A stretch of DNA of 33,613 nucleotides from CAIKZZ01 sp035524595 (GTDB lineage Bacteria > Pseudomonadota > Gammaproteobacteria > Steroidobacterales > Steroidobacteraceae): NCBI GenBank assembly GCA_035524595.1, contig DATKOP010000005.1:1-33613 (forward strand), written 5' to 3'. The notes under the pieces are model-generated. The model did not search any database and had not been told where the DNA came from. It was given only the letters and a program-made list of their open reading frames with translations. The first letter of the stretch is position 1. Every line of letters begins with the position of its first letter. The position numbers and the translations under genes are program-made. This document shows positions 7,565-16,071 of the stretch, in pieces.

Positions 7565-8521
7565 TCAGTACTGCGCGCGCTTCCAGCCCTTGCCGGGATT
7601 GAAGCGCGTGATCTTCGCGGCCTGATCGGCGGTCGCGTCGCCGAGATCCTTCTCGTAGACGACGCCGGTGTGGTTGACGATGAAGGTCATGATGCCGGAG
7701 TTCGCGTACTTCGCCGGCCACGCGATCACCGCAAAGCCACCCATCAGGTGATCGCGCAGCAGGTAGTCGTAGGCGCCGCCCGGAGCGTCCTTGCCCTGCG
7801 CCGTGAGGATGCGGAACAGGTAGCCCTGGTAGGGACTCGGCGCATCGCCCGTCGCGACGTAACCCTTGGCTTCCGCGGCGGCGACCAGCCGGCCGAGCGG
7901 GCTCGCCGGCGCGCCCTCCGGGGCCGCCCAGTAGAGCCCGTCGCGCTTGCCCGGGCTCGACATGATGCGCCGCGCATAGTCGTGGACGCCGTTGTGATCG
8001 CCGTCGTGCACGGCGTACTCGCGCTGCGCGTCGACGATCGCGAGCAGCGTCTGGATCGTGTCGAGCTCGTTGCGGCCGATGCGGCGCTTCAGCACCTCCT
8101 CCTTGCCGGCCGCGGCGTCGAACTGCCAGCGGCCGTCCTTCCTGACGAGCGGTGCCGGAAAGGGCCACGGGTCGTCGCCGGCGGTCAGCGTCGCGCGCGC
8201 GTCCCCGTTCGCGACGATCGCGTGCTTCGCATCGTAGAGCGCGACGAACTGCCGCCAGTCGGCGCGGTCCGCGACCGGATCCCCGGACGAGATCCAGTCC
8301 TCGGCGGACGGGCCGACCACCGCGAGCAGGGCCTTGAGGTCCGCGGCCCGCGTCGCCGCCACCAGCGCCGCGACGGCCTCGTCGGGCGTCGCGTAGCTCT
8401 GCTGCGCGGCCTTCGCCGCGGCAGGCTGGGCCGGGGCAGCGGTCTGCTCGGCGGCGGCCGGCATCGCGAGCGCGAGCAGCGCGATCAGCGCCGCCGCGAG
8501 GATGGGATTGCTGCTCGTCAT
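7565..8521 (-). CDS. DUF2950 family secreted protein
   Basis: The 318-residue product matches the DUF2950 family: YATPDEAVAALVAA near the mature N-terminus, EDWISSGDPVADRADW, the middle segment VHDYARRIMSSPGKRDGLYW, and the C-terminal ILTAQGKDAPGGAYDYL and MTFIVNHTGVVYEKDLG stretches. A signal peptide (about 1-24, ending PAAA) sends it to the periplasm. The molecular function of the family is not known. It lies 29 bases downstream of a DUF3300 gene on the same strand; these two families are commonly adjacent, suggesting a joint envelope role. The ATG at 8521 has GGAG about 11 bases upstream. Confidence 0.92.
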   Translation of the reverse strand: MTSSNPILAAALIALLALAMPAAAEQTAAPAQPAAAKAAQQSYATPDEAVAALVAATRAADLKALLAVVGPSAEDWISSGDPVADRADWRQFVALYDAKHAIVANGDARATLTAGDDPWPFPAPLVRKDGRWQFDAAAGKEEVLKRRIGRNELDTIQTLLAIVDAQREYAVHDGDHNGVHDYARRIMSSPGKRDGLYWAAPEGAPASPLGRLVAAAEAKGYVATGDAPSPYQGYLFRILTAQGKDAPGGAYDYLLRDHLMGGFAVIAWPAKYANSGIMTFIVNHTGVVYEKDLGDATADQAAKITRFNPGKGWKRAQY

Positions 8522-8550
8522 GGGTGTGCGCTCCAGGATCTGCTCAGGGC

Positions 8551-9732
8551 CTAACGGCGACGGCCGCCGCCGCCGCTCCTGCCGCCGCCGCCCGACCGGC
8601 CGCCGTAGCTGCCGCCGCCGCGCGAACTCGCCGCGCGCGTGCCGCTGCCGCTGCTGACGCCGCCGAAGCCGCCGTCGCCGCGGCCGCGCGAGGAGGAGCC
8701 CGCTGCGCCGCCGACGTCGCGGGTCGAGGCGCTCGCGCCGCCGCCGCCGCGCTGCCCGCCGCCGACGTCGCGGGTCGAGGCGCTCGGCCCGCCACCACGG
8801 CCGCCCGCGCCCTGCTCGCGGCCGCGGTACGAGTCGCGGGCCGCCGCGCCCTGGTCGCCACGGCCGAACCTGTTGGCGGTGCCCTGGTCGCGGTAGGCCA
8901 CGCCGCCGCGGTGGTCGACGTTGTGGTTCCAGTTGCCGTTGCCGATGTTCGCCTTGTTGAAGTTGTTGTAGCGGTTGACGTTGATGTTGACGCTGCCGCC
9001 GCCCCAGATGCAGTTGCCCCAGATCGCGGCGCCGACGAAGACGCCGGCCGCGAACGCGAGCCCCGGCGCATAGACGTAGCCCGGCGGGTACATGTAGTAC
9101 GGCGGGTACGGGTAGCCCCAGTACCCGTACACCGAGGCCGGATCGTAGGTGGGGACGTAGACGACCTCGGGCTTCGACGACTCGATGACGTAGACGGTGT
9201 TCGACTCGATCACCTCGGTCTTGACCACCTGCTCGGGCGTCGTCTTGAGGTTGCCGTTGGCGGCCGCCTTGCCGCGCAGCGTCTGCACCGTCTTCATGAC
9301 CTCGGCTTGCTGCGCGAGGAAGGCGTCGCCGAGCTTCTGCATCCACTCGAGGTTGTCGTTCATCTGCTGCAGGACCTGCGGCACCGCGGTCATCGACTTG
9401 ACCGCCGGGTCCCAGGGCTGCTTCTGCATCGCGGCCTCGAGCTCCTTGCCCGTGACGTTCGGATTCGCCTTCGACCAGCGCGCCGCCATGATGACTTCCA
9501 TCGGATAGGTGGAGGCCATCAGGATCTGCGCGAGCAGATCGTCCGGATAGAGCGCGATCGGCGCGAGGATCTGCTCGAGCTCCTGCGGCGAGAAGGTCGC
9601 CTTGGCGGGCGCGGCCGACGAGGCCGGCGCGGCCGGCGCGGCCGTGCCCGATGTCTGGGCGAGGACCATCGATGCCGACACCAGAGTGGACAGCAACAGC
9701 GCGACGACCAGGCGGGCGTGGAGGTTCTTCAC
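8551..9732 (-). CDS. DUF3300 family secreted protein with Gly/Arg-rich tail
   Basis: This 393-residue protein has a signal peptide (about 1-25, cleaving after VLA). The DUF3300 domain is recognised by ELEQILAPIALYPDDLLAQI, STYPMEVI.AARW, then KQPWDPAVKSM and VVYVPTYDPASVYG. A Tyr/Pro/Gly-rich segment with hydrophobic character follows. The last 120 residues are low-complexity Gly/Arg/Ser with repeats of ASTRDVGG. The start is taken as GTG at 9732, with CGGAG six bases upstream and directly before the Lys-containing signal peptide; an upstream TTG at 9771 is less likely. It leads an operon with DUF2950. Function is unknown. The basic tail may bind nucleic acid or anionic envelope polymers, which is speculation. 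Confidence 0.9.
   Translation of the reverse strand: MKNLHARLVVALLLSTLVSASMVLAQTSGTAAPAAPASSAAPAKATFSPQELEQILAPIALYPDDLLAQILMASTYPMEVIMAARWSKANPNVTGKELEAAMQKQPWDPAVKSMTAVPQVLQQMNDNLEWMQKLGDAFLAQQAEVMKTVQTLRGKAAANGNLKTTPEQVVKTEVIESNTVYVIESSKPEVVYVPTYDPASVYGYWGYPYPPYYMYPPGYVYAPGLAFAAGVFVGAAIWGNCIWGGGSVNINVNRYNNFNKANIGNGNWNHNVDHRGGVAYRDQGTANRFGRGDQGAAARDSYRGREQGAGGRGGGPSASTRDVGGGQRGGGGASASTRDVGGAAGSSSRGRGDGGFGGVSSGSGTRAASSRGGGSYGGRSGGGGRSGGGGRRR
8707..8786. repeat. Two copies of a 29-base coding repeat in the DUF3300 tail
   Basis: An identical 29-base sequence occurs at 8707-8735 and 8758-8786, 51 bases apart. This encodes a 17-residue tandem repeat containing SASTRDVGG. The exact multiple of three and the perfect match suggest recent in-frame duplication. 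Confidence 0.8.
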
Positions 9733-10008
9733 GGCGGCTCCGGGGGCTTGGAACGTTGCCGGATTGCGCAAGCAGCGGCTGCCTGAGCGTACCCGCGGCG
9801 GTGACCGCGACTATATCCGGGTTCCCCCCTATGCGGCGATCCTCGGGATCGCGACGCCCGGCGCCGGCGCGATCCCGGCCGGCGGCCCGTGATGCGCTGC
9901 GATCAGACGCCGATGCGGCGTCGCTGACGCGGGAAAGGGCGCCGCCTGCGGCCCCGGCCGGGCCCCGGGTCGAACGATCTTCGTGCCGCGCCCCGCTGCC
10001 GCGGTGCG

Positions 10009-11880
10009 CTACGGCTTGAGGCCGAAGACCGCGACGCCGCTCGGCGTGCCGACGTAGACCTTGCCGTTCGCGATCGTCGGCGTGATGAACTTGTTGCCGG
10101 TGCCGAAGTGGTCGACGCCGCCCGCGGCCTGGTTGCTGTTGTAGAACTCATTGCCGAGGTTGGCGGGATCGAGGGCGTGCAGCACCGCGGTCTGGCCGGC
10201 GCTGCTCTCGACCGCCCAGACGATGCCGCCGCTCGCGCCGTTGGCCGACACCGACGGCGAGGCGCCCGGGTAGCCGAAGGTGTTGCCGCTCTGCGAGGCG
10301 GGTGTCGCGCCGAGCCTGGCCTGCTTGATCGCGAAGGCCTTCAGCGTGCCGCCGACGTCGGCGTAATAGACGCTGCCGGCGTAGTACGCCGGCGCCGACC
10401 AGATGCCGCCGGGCAGCGCGCCCGCGAGGTCCTGCCAGATCGCGTTGTTCGACGTGCTGAAGTGGCCGAGGCTGTCGCGCCGCACGACGTACAGGTGCCC
10501 GTCCTTGCCGGCGCCGACCGCGAGCTGGCGGACCGTGCCGCCGCTGTCCTGCAGGTCCGGCAGCAGCATCGGCGCGCCGGAGCCGAGGTCGACGTCGCCC
10601 GCCGACTCGGAGACGTCGTTGCTCATCGCGAAGTAGTCGACGACCTGCATCGGGGCCGCGGTCGAGATCTTGACGAAGGCGTTGCCGTAGTCGCGGTTCA
10701 CCGGCAGCCCGCCGGCGTCGAGCGCCGGGTCGAAGGTGCCGTTGGCGACCAGCGCATACAGGTTGCCCTGGCCGTCCGCCGCCATGCCGCCGCCGGCCTG
10801 CCAGATCGCCCCCTCGCTGCCGTTCGGGACGACGTTGAGCACGCGCGTCTGCGCGAGCGTGTGTCCGTCGTAGCCGATGATCCAGCCGGTGTACGGGTCG
10901 AAGTCGCAGTGCGATGCCCACGCCGTGTAGACGGTGCCCGCGACCAGCAGCAGGCCCGCGCGCTCCTTGTACTGCCCCGGGTCGAACACGACCCGGCCGT
11001 TGCTGCTGTTCGCGCCGTTGCCGGGGTAGCTCGCCTGCACCGTCACCGGGCTGCCCGCCTGCTCGGCGAGCGTCGTCAGGTCGAGCGCGTGCAGTCGCTG
11101 GTAGTAGGTGCCCGCGGCCTTCGACATCGCGACCGCATACAGCGTGCCGTTCGTCCCGGCGGCACGGTCGATGACCGGCGTCGAGGTGATGCCGATCTCG
11201 GGCGCGACCTGGCCGCAGCCGCGGTTGTCGCTGGTCGTCTCGCCGCTGCCGAGCAGGCTCCTCTTGACCAGCTGCGTGCCGTCGTCGGCGTCGAAGGCGT
11301 AGACGGTCCCGTGCTCGGTCACGACGTAGAGCACGTTGTGCATGCCGCCGCCGACGCTGAGGCCCGCGACCACGAGCGGCTGGGCGTCGACCAGTCCGTC
11401 GACCGCGAGCACCCGCAAGAGGCCGAAGCGCGTGCTGCCGACCGTGGCCGGCGTCAGGATCGTCTCGCTGAGGTTCTGCCCGGTGCGCGCGCTGTCGTTG
11501 TGGTAGGTCAGGACGTCCGTGAGCGCCGCGGCCGCGGTCACCGTCAGGCGCGCGCCGGCGCTCGTGATGCTGCCGGCGGAGTTGCTGACGCGCACCGTGA
11601 AGCTCGCGCCGTCGTCGCCGGCGGCGACCGGCGGCGTCGTGTAGCTCGCGGCGTTCGCGCCGGAGATGTCCTGGCTGTTCTTCTGCCATTGATAGGCGAG
11701 CGGCGCGCTGCCGCTCGCGACGACGCTGAAGCTCGCGGCCTGCCCGGCCGCGACCGTGGCCGGCGCCGGCGGCGTGACGATCGTCGGCGCCACCGGCGGC
11801 GACTGCATGCCGCCGCCGGATGAGCCGCCGCAGGCGGCGAGCGCCGCCGTGAGCGCGATTATCCCGAGCCGCATCCGCAT
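10009..11880 (-). CDS. Lipoprotein with Ig-like domain and PQQ-like beta-propeller
   Basis: The 623-residue product starts with a lipoprotein signal ending in LAAC (Cys at about 17). A Gly/Ser/Pro linker leads to an Ig-like domain (about 35-120) marked by PLAYQWQKNSQDISGANA and SFTVRVSNSAGS. The rest is a predicted beta-propeller of the PQQ/WD type, seen in blades such as NVLYVVTEHGTVYAFDADDG, GTLYAVAMSKAAGTYYQRLHAL and the last GKVYVGTPSGVAVFGL. No enzyme site is visible, so it is likely an envelope or surface binding protein. ATG 11880 has GGGAG about nine bases upstream; a second ATG two codons on is possible. It stands alone, 152 bases downstream of the acyl-CoA ligase. Confidence 0.85.
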   Translation of the reverse strand: MRMRLGIIALTAALAACGGSSGGGMQSPPVAPTIVTPPAPATVAAGQAASFSVVASGSAPLAYQWQKNSQDISGANAASYTTPPVAAGDDGASFTVRVSNSAGSITSAGARLTVTAAAALTDVLTYHNDSARTGQNLSETILTPATVGSTRFGLLRVLAVDGLVDAQPLVVAGLSVGGGMHNVLYVVTEHGTVYAFDADDGTQLVKRSLLGSGETTSDNRGCGQVAPEIGITSTPVIDRAAGTNGTLYAVAMSKAAGTYYQRLHALDLTTLAEQAGSPVTVQASYPGNGANSSNGRVVFDPGQYKERAGLLLVAGTVYTAWASHCDFDPYTGWIIGYDGHTLAQTRVLNVVPNGSEGAIWQAGGGMAADGQGNLYALVANGTFDPALDAGGLPVNRDYGNAFVKISTAAPMQVVDYFAMSNDVSESAGDVDLGSGAPMLLPDLQDSGGTVRQLAVGAGKDGHLYVVRRDSLGHFSTSNNAIWQDLAGALPGGIWSAPAYYAGSVYYADVGGTLKAFAIKQARLGATPASQSGNTFGYPGASPSVSANGASGGIVWAVESSAGQTAVLHALDPANLGNEFYNSNQAAGGVDHFGTGNKFITPTIANGKVYVGTPSGVAVFGLKP

Positions 11881-12032
11881 GGCGCCTGCTCCCTGTGCCG
11901 CGTCGTGCGCGTCAATGGCCCACTCTAGAGCGGGGCGCCGTGGCGGGCCACTGTCGACATTCGGCGACAGCGGCGCGGCGGCCGGCGGGCCGGCTGGCGG
12001 GGCGCGGCGGCGCCCGGCGCGCGGCGCCGCGC

Positions 12033-13685
12033 TCAGGCGCGAACGCGATCCACGGCCGGCAGGACATAATCGCGGAAGCGCTCGCGCAGCGTCAGCTTGT
12101 GGATCTTGCCGGTGCCGGTCATCGGCATCGCGTCGAGGAACGCGACGTCGTCCGGCAGCCACCAGCCCGCGACCTTGCCGCGCATGAACTCGATCAGCGC
12201 CGGGCCCTCGAGCGCGCTGCCCGGGCGGCGCACGACGATCAGCAGCGGCCGCTCCTGCCACTTCGGGTGCGCCACGCCGATCACCGCCGCCTGCAGCACC
12301 TCGGGATGGCCGCAGGCGACGCCCTCGAGCTCGACCGAGCTGATCCACTCGCCGCCCGACTTGATGAGGTCCTTGGCGCGGTCGACGAGCGCGATGTGGC
12401 CGTGTGCGTCGATGCTCGCGACGTCGCCGGTCTTGAGCCAGCCGTCGCCGTCGAGCGCCGCGCCGCCCTCGCCCTTGAAGTAGCCCGACGCGACGAACGG
12501 CCCCTTGACGCGCAGGTGCCCGAAGGCGACGCCGTCGTGCGGCAGCGGCCGCTCGTCGCCGTCGACGATCCGGTAGCGCATGCCGCAGATCGCCCGGCCG
12601 GACTTCATGCGCCGGTCGATGCGCTCGGCGAACGGCAGCCCGTCGCTGCCGGGCAGCATCGTGGCACTCGACCCGGCCGGCGCCTCGGTCATGCCCCAGG
12701 CCTGCATCAGCTCGACGCCGTAGTCGCGCTCGAGCTTCTCGACCAGCGCGCGCGGCGGCGCGGAGCCCGACGACACCGACAGCCGCAGCGTCGAGAAGCG
12801 CTGGCGCGTGCGCTCGAGCCAGTCGGCGAGGATGATCCACATGCTCGGCACGCCGCAGGTGATCGTCACGCCCTCGCCCTCGATCAGCTCGTAGAGCTTC
12901 TCCGGCTCGTAGCTGCGCCCCGGCAGCACGAGCCGCGCGCCGATCATCGGCGCCACGTACGGCAGGTGCCAGGCGTTGGCATGGAACATCGGCGCCATCG
13001 GCATCACGACCTCGCGCGTGCCGTTGCGCGCGCCGACGCCGATCATGCCGGTGACCAGCAGCGAGGACAGCACCGCCGAGCGGTGCGAGTACAGCACCCC
13101 CTTCGGGTTGCCGGTGGTGCCGGAGGTGTAGCAGAGCGTCGAGGCCGTGCGCTCGTCGAACTCGGGCCAGCGGTAGTCGCCGGACTCGGGCGCGAGCAGC
13201 TCCTCGTAGCAGAGCAGCGGGCCGAGCGTGGAGCTCGCCGGCATGCGCTCGCGCGGCGTCATCATCACGAAGTGCGTGACGCTGGCGAGCCGCGGCGCGA
13301 GCTGCTCGGCGACCGGCAGCGTCGCGCCGTCCACGAACAGCAGCCGGTCCCCGGCGTGGTTGATGATGTAGACGAGCTGCTCGGCATGCAGGCGCGGGTT
13401 GACCGTGTGCAGCACCGCGCCGAGCCCGGAGACGCCGTAGAACATCTCGAAGTGCCGGTGCGTGTTCCAGGCCAGCGAGCCGACCCGGTCGCCGGGCGCG
13501 ATGCCGAGCCGCGCCAGCGCCTGCGCGAGCCGCCGCGCGCGCAGGCCGGCCTCGCCGTAGCTCGTGCGGTGCACCTCGCCCTCGATGGTGCGGGCGACGA
13601 TCGCGGTGTCGGCGTGGTAGGTCGCGGCGTGCTCGAGCAGCGCCGAGACCAGCAGCGGCACATCCATCTGCAGACCCTGCAGCAT
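12033..13685 (-). CDS. Long/medium-chain acyl-CoA ligase (AMP-forming)
   Basis: This 550-residue adenylate-forming enzyme activates a carboxylic acid to acyl-AMP and then acyl-CoA. Motifs in order: YTSGTTGNPKG (186-196, phosphate loop), MFHANAW, QAWGMTE (adenine/acyl-binding), GWLKTGD (ribose-binding Asp), DRAKDLIKSGGEW and C-terminal GTGKIHKL, whose Lys is catalytic. Sequence style and length match the fatty-acyl-CoA synthetase group that includes medium- and long-chain enzymes. No signal peptide. The ATG at 13685 has AAGGGGA about nine bases upstream. Its neighbour across a 204-base divergent gap is an alpha/beta hydrolase, possibly an esterase that frees an acid substrate. Substrate chain length cannot be read from sequence. 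Confidence 0.93.
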   Translation of the reverse strand: MLQGLQMDVPLLVSALLEHAATYHADTAIVARTIEGEVHRTSYGEAGLRARRLAQALARLGIAPGDRVGSLAWNTHRHFEMFYGVSGLGAVLHTVNPRLHAEQLVYIINHAGDRLLFVDGATLPVAEQLAPRLASVTHFVMMTPRERMPASSTLGPLLCYEELLAPESGDYRWPEFDERTASTLCYTSGTTGNPKGVLYSHRSAVLSSLLVTGMIGVGARNGTREVVMPMAPMFHANAWHLPYVAPMIGARLVLPGRSYEPEKLYELIEGEGVTITCGVPSMWIILADWLERTRQRFSTLRLSVSSGSAPPRALVEKLERDYGVELMQAWGMTEAPAGSSATMLPGSDGLPFAERIDRRMKSGRAICGMRYRIVDGDERPLPHDGVAFGHLRVKGPFVASGYFKGEGGAALDGDGWLKTGDVASIDAHGHIALVDRAKDLIKSGGEWISSVELEGVACGHPEVLQAAVIGVAHPKWQERPLLIVVRRPGSALEGPALIEFMRGKVAGWWLPDDVAFLDAMPMTGTGKIHKLTLRERFRDYVLPAVDRVRA

Positions 13686-13825
13686 GCGCGGTTCCCCTTC
13701 GCCGGCGCGTGCCGCGCGCCGTGCAGCGGCCGTTGTTGCGGCGCGCAGCGAACGCGGCGCGGCCTCGCCACAGAGTGCCACGCGGCACCGGCCGCCGCCA
13801 TGAGCGCGGCGCGGCGGCGTTGCGC

Positions 13826-13831
13826 TATGCT
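13826..13831 (+). promoter_or_regulatory. Candidate -10 element in the divergent gap
   Basis: TATGCT stands out in the GC-rich gap between the acyl-CoA ligase and the hydrolase, 58 bases before the hydrolase ATG. No good -35 is found at the right spacing. Confidence 0.25.
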
Positions 13832-13889
13832 CGGCCGCGTTCGGGCACATGGCGGGCGGGCGCGCGCCGGGCCGGCACGGGAGCGACGC

Positions 13890-14711
13890 ATGGACGGCGA
13901 TGCCGAGGCGGGAGCGGACTTCTGCTGCGCGGACGGTGGCCGGCTCCGGTACGCGGCGGCGGGCCGCGGCGAGCCGGTGCTGCTGGTGCACGGCTTCGGG
14001 CTCGACCGCAGGCTGTGGGAGCCGCAGTCGCCGGCGCTCGGCGTTCGCCATCGCGTGATCCGCCCGGACCTGCGCGGCTACGGCGAGTCCTCGCTGCCGA
14101 CCGGCCCCTACAGCCACGCCGACGACCTGCTGGCGCTGCTCGCGGCGCAGGGCGCCGCGCCCGCGCACGTGGTCGGCCTGTCGATGGGCGGCGCGGTCGC
14201 GCTCGGGCTCGCGCTCGCGCGGCCGGAGGCGGTGCGCTCGCTGACGCTGGTCGACTCGATCCTCGAGGGCTACCGCATGAGCGACGAGTGGGGCGCGCGC
14301 TGGCGCGCGGTGGTCGCGGCCGCGCGCGACGCCGGCGTCGCCGAGGCGAAGCGGCTGTGGTCGGCACACGAGCTGTTTGCGGCGCTGCACGCGCGGCCCG
14401 GGCTCGGCGCGCCGCTCGAGGCGATGCTGGCGCGCTACTCCGGCTGGCACTGGACCCACAAGGACCCGGTGACCGCCAGTGCGCGGCCGGCGATCGAGCG
14501 CCTCGCCGAGGTGCGCGTGCCGACGCTGGTGGTGGTCGGCGAGCGGGACCTGCCGGACTTCCACGGGGTCGCGCGCCGCCTCGCCGCCGACATCCCCGGC
14601 GCCACGCTCGCGGTGCTGCCGGGCGCGAGCCACCTGCCGAACCTCGAGGTGCCGGCCGAGTTCAACGCCCTCGTGCTCGCACACTTCGCGGCGGGCGCCG
14701 CGCGCCGCTGA
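13890..14711 (+). CDS. Alpha/beta hydrolase
   Basis: This 273-residue cytoplasmic hydrolase has the oxyanion HGFG (34-37), the nucleophile elbow GLSMGG (96-101, Ser98), the acid Asp220 in VVGERD and His248 in GASHLPNLE. This is the usual order for small esterases, lactonases and 3-oxoadipate enol-lactonase relatives. The exact substrate is open. The start at 13890 has GGGAG six to seven bases upstream. It is transcribed away from the acyl-CoA ligase and converges with the class-III aminotransferase, leaving seven bases between stops. Confidence 0.92.
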   Translation: MDGDAEAGADFCCADGGRLRYAAAGRGEPVLLVHGFGLDRRLWEPQSPALGVRHRVIRPDLRGYGESSLPTGPYSHADDLLALLAAQGAAPAHVVGLSMGGAVALGLALARPEAVRSLTLVDSILEGYRMSDEWGARWRAVVAAARDAGVAEAKRLWSAHELFAALHARPGLGAPLEAMLARYSGWHWTHKDPVTASARPAIERLAEVRVPTLVVVGERDLPDFHGVARRLAADIPGATLAVLPGASHLPNLEVPAEFNALVLAHFAAGAARR

Positions 14712-14724
14712 GCGCGCCTCAGCG
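14706..14724. terminator. Hairpin holding both stop codons of convergent genes
   Basis: CGCTGAG (14706-14712) pairs with CTCAGCG (14718-14724) over a five-base loop. The hydrolase TGA lies in one arm and the aminotransferase TGA (minus strand) in the other. It could serve as a bidirectional transcription-stop structure; there is no T-tract. Confidence 0.4.
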
Positions 14725-16068
14725 CGCCAGGCCCGCGAGCGCGGTGCGCACCGCGCCGCCGAGCAGCGCCACCAGCTCCTCGAGCTCCGCCGCGGTGGCG
14801 TTGAAGGGCGGCGCGATGAGCACCGCATCGCCCTGCACGCCGTCGACGTTGCCGGACAGCGGGTAGCAGATGAGCCCCGCCGCCAGCGCCGCGCGCCCGA
14901 CCCGCCCGGCGAGCCCGAGCTCCGGCGCGAACGGCCGGCGCGTGGCGCGGTCGGCGACGAACTCGATGCCGGCGAAGAAGCCCCGGCCGCGGATGTCGCC
15001 GACCGCCTCGATGCCGCCGAGCTCGGCGGCGAGCGCGGCAAGCAGCCGCGGGCCGTCCGCCGCGACCCGCTCGACGAGGCGCTCGCGGCGCACGATGGTC
15101 TGCACCGCGACCCCGGCGGCGCAGGCGGCGGTGTGGCCGGTGAAGGTGTGGCCGGTCAGCGGCCCGCCGTGCACCCGGTCGATGACCTCGGCGACGCGCC
15201 GGTGGTAGACGGCGGCGCCGAGCGGCAGGTAGCCGCCGGCGAGGCCCTTGGCGATCGCGAACAGGTCGGGCTCGACGCCGTCGTGCGCGAGCGCCCGCCA
15301 GCTGCCACAGCGACCCGAGCCGCACATCACCTCGTCGGCGATCAGCAGCACCCCGTGCCGGTCGCAGACCGCGCGCACCGCGGCCGCGTAGCCGGGCGGT
15401 GCCGGCACGGCGCCGCCGGCGGCGCCGACCACCGGCTCGAAGATGAAGGCCGCGACGCGCGCCGGCCCGAGCGCCAGGATCTCGGCCTCGAGCTCGGCGG
15501 CCGCGTGCGCGGCGAGCGCGGCGGGCGCGACGCCGGCCGGCGGCCGATAGGCGTTGACGCTCGGCACGAACGACGCCTCGACGAGCGCGCCCTCGAAGGG
15601 GGCGCGGCGCGCGAGGAAGTCCGAGACCGCGAGCGCGCCGAGCGTGTTGCCGTGCCACGAGCGGCGGCGGGCGATGAAGCGGCGCCGCGAGGGCTCGCCG
15701 CGCGCGCTGTGGTACTGAAGCGCAATCTTGAGCGCCGACTCGACCGCCTCCGAGCCGCCCGAGACCATCACCATCGCGCCATACGCGGGCCCGGCCGCGG
15801 CCGTGATCAGCGCCTCGAGCTCCTCGAGCGGGTCGCTGGTGAACGAGTAGCGGTAGCCGTGCGCGATGCGCTCGAGCTGGCGCGTGATCGCGGCGTTGAC
15901 CTCCTCGTGGCCGTGGCCGAGGCAGAACACCGCCGGCCCGCCCGAGCCGTCCAGGTAGCGCCGGCCGGCGCTGTCGTAGACGAACGCGCCCTTGCCCCAC
16001 GCGACCCGCGGCAACCCGGCACCGGCCGCGCCGGTTGCCGGGTTCCAGGCCGGGTCGCGGTGCCGCAC
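14719..16068 (-). CDS. Class-III PLP-dependent aminotransferase
   Basis: The 449-residue enzyme belongs to the fold-type I, class-III transaminases (omega-amino acid/diamine type). Landmarks are GSGGPAVFCLGHGH near the N-terminus, SGGSEAVESALK (103-114), Asp245 in LLIADEVMCGSGR (binds the PLP ring nitrogen), the Schiff-base Lys274 in AIAKGLAGGYLPLGA, and TGHTFTGHTAACAAG. The start is a GTG at 16068, three bases after the IorB-like gene's stop, with no clear ribosome-binding site, so it is probably translated by coupling. It is the last gene in the LysR-iorAB run and might supply or remove an amine-derived substrate for the oxidoreductase, which is inference. Confidence 0.9.
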   Translation of the reverse strand: MRHRDPAWNPATGAAGAGLPRVAWGKGAFVYDSAGRRYLDGSGGPAVFCLGHGHEEVNAAITRQLERIAHGYRYSFTSDPLEELEALITAAAGPAYGAMVMVSGGSEAVESALKIALQYHSARGEPSRRRFIARRRSWHGNTLGALAVSDFLARRAPFEGALVEASFVPSVNAYRPPAGVAPAALAAHAAAELEAEILALGPARVAAFIFEPVVGAAGGAVPAPPGYAAAVRAVCDRHGVLLIADEVMCGSGRCGSWRALAHDGVEPDLFAIAKGLAGGYLPLGAAVYHRRVAEVIDRVHGGPLTGHTFTGHTAACAAGVAVQTIVRRERLVERVAADGPRLLAALAAELGGIEAVGDIRGRGFFAGIEFVADRATRRPFAPELGLAGRVGRAALAAGLICYPLSGNVDGVQGDAVLIAPPFNATAAELEELVALLGGAVRTALAGLAR

Positions 16069-16071
16069 GCG

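Noticed and set aside
10009..13788. One continuous minus-strand frame spanning lipoprotein and acyl-CoA ligase region
   Set aside because: The real lipoprotein begins at 11880 with its own signal peptide and ribosome site. The part beyond is out of frame with the ligase and is Arg-rich shadow sequence.
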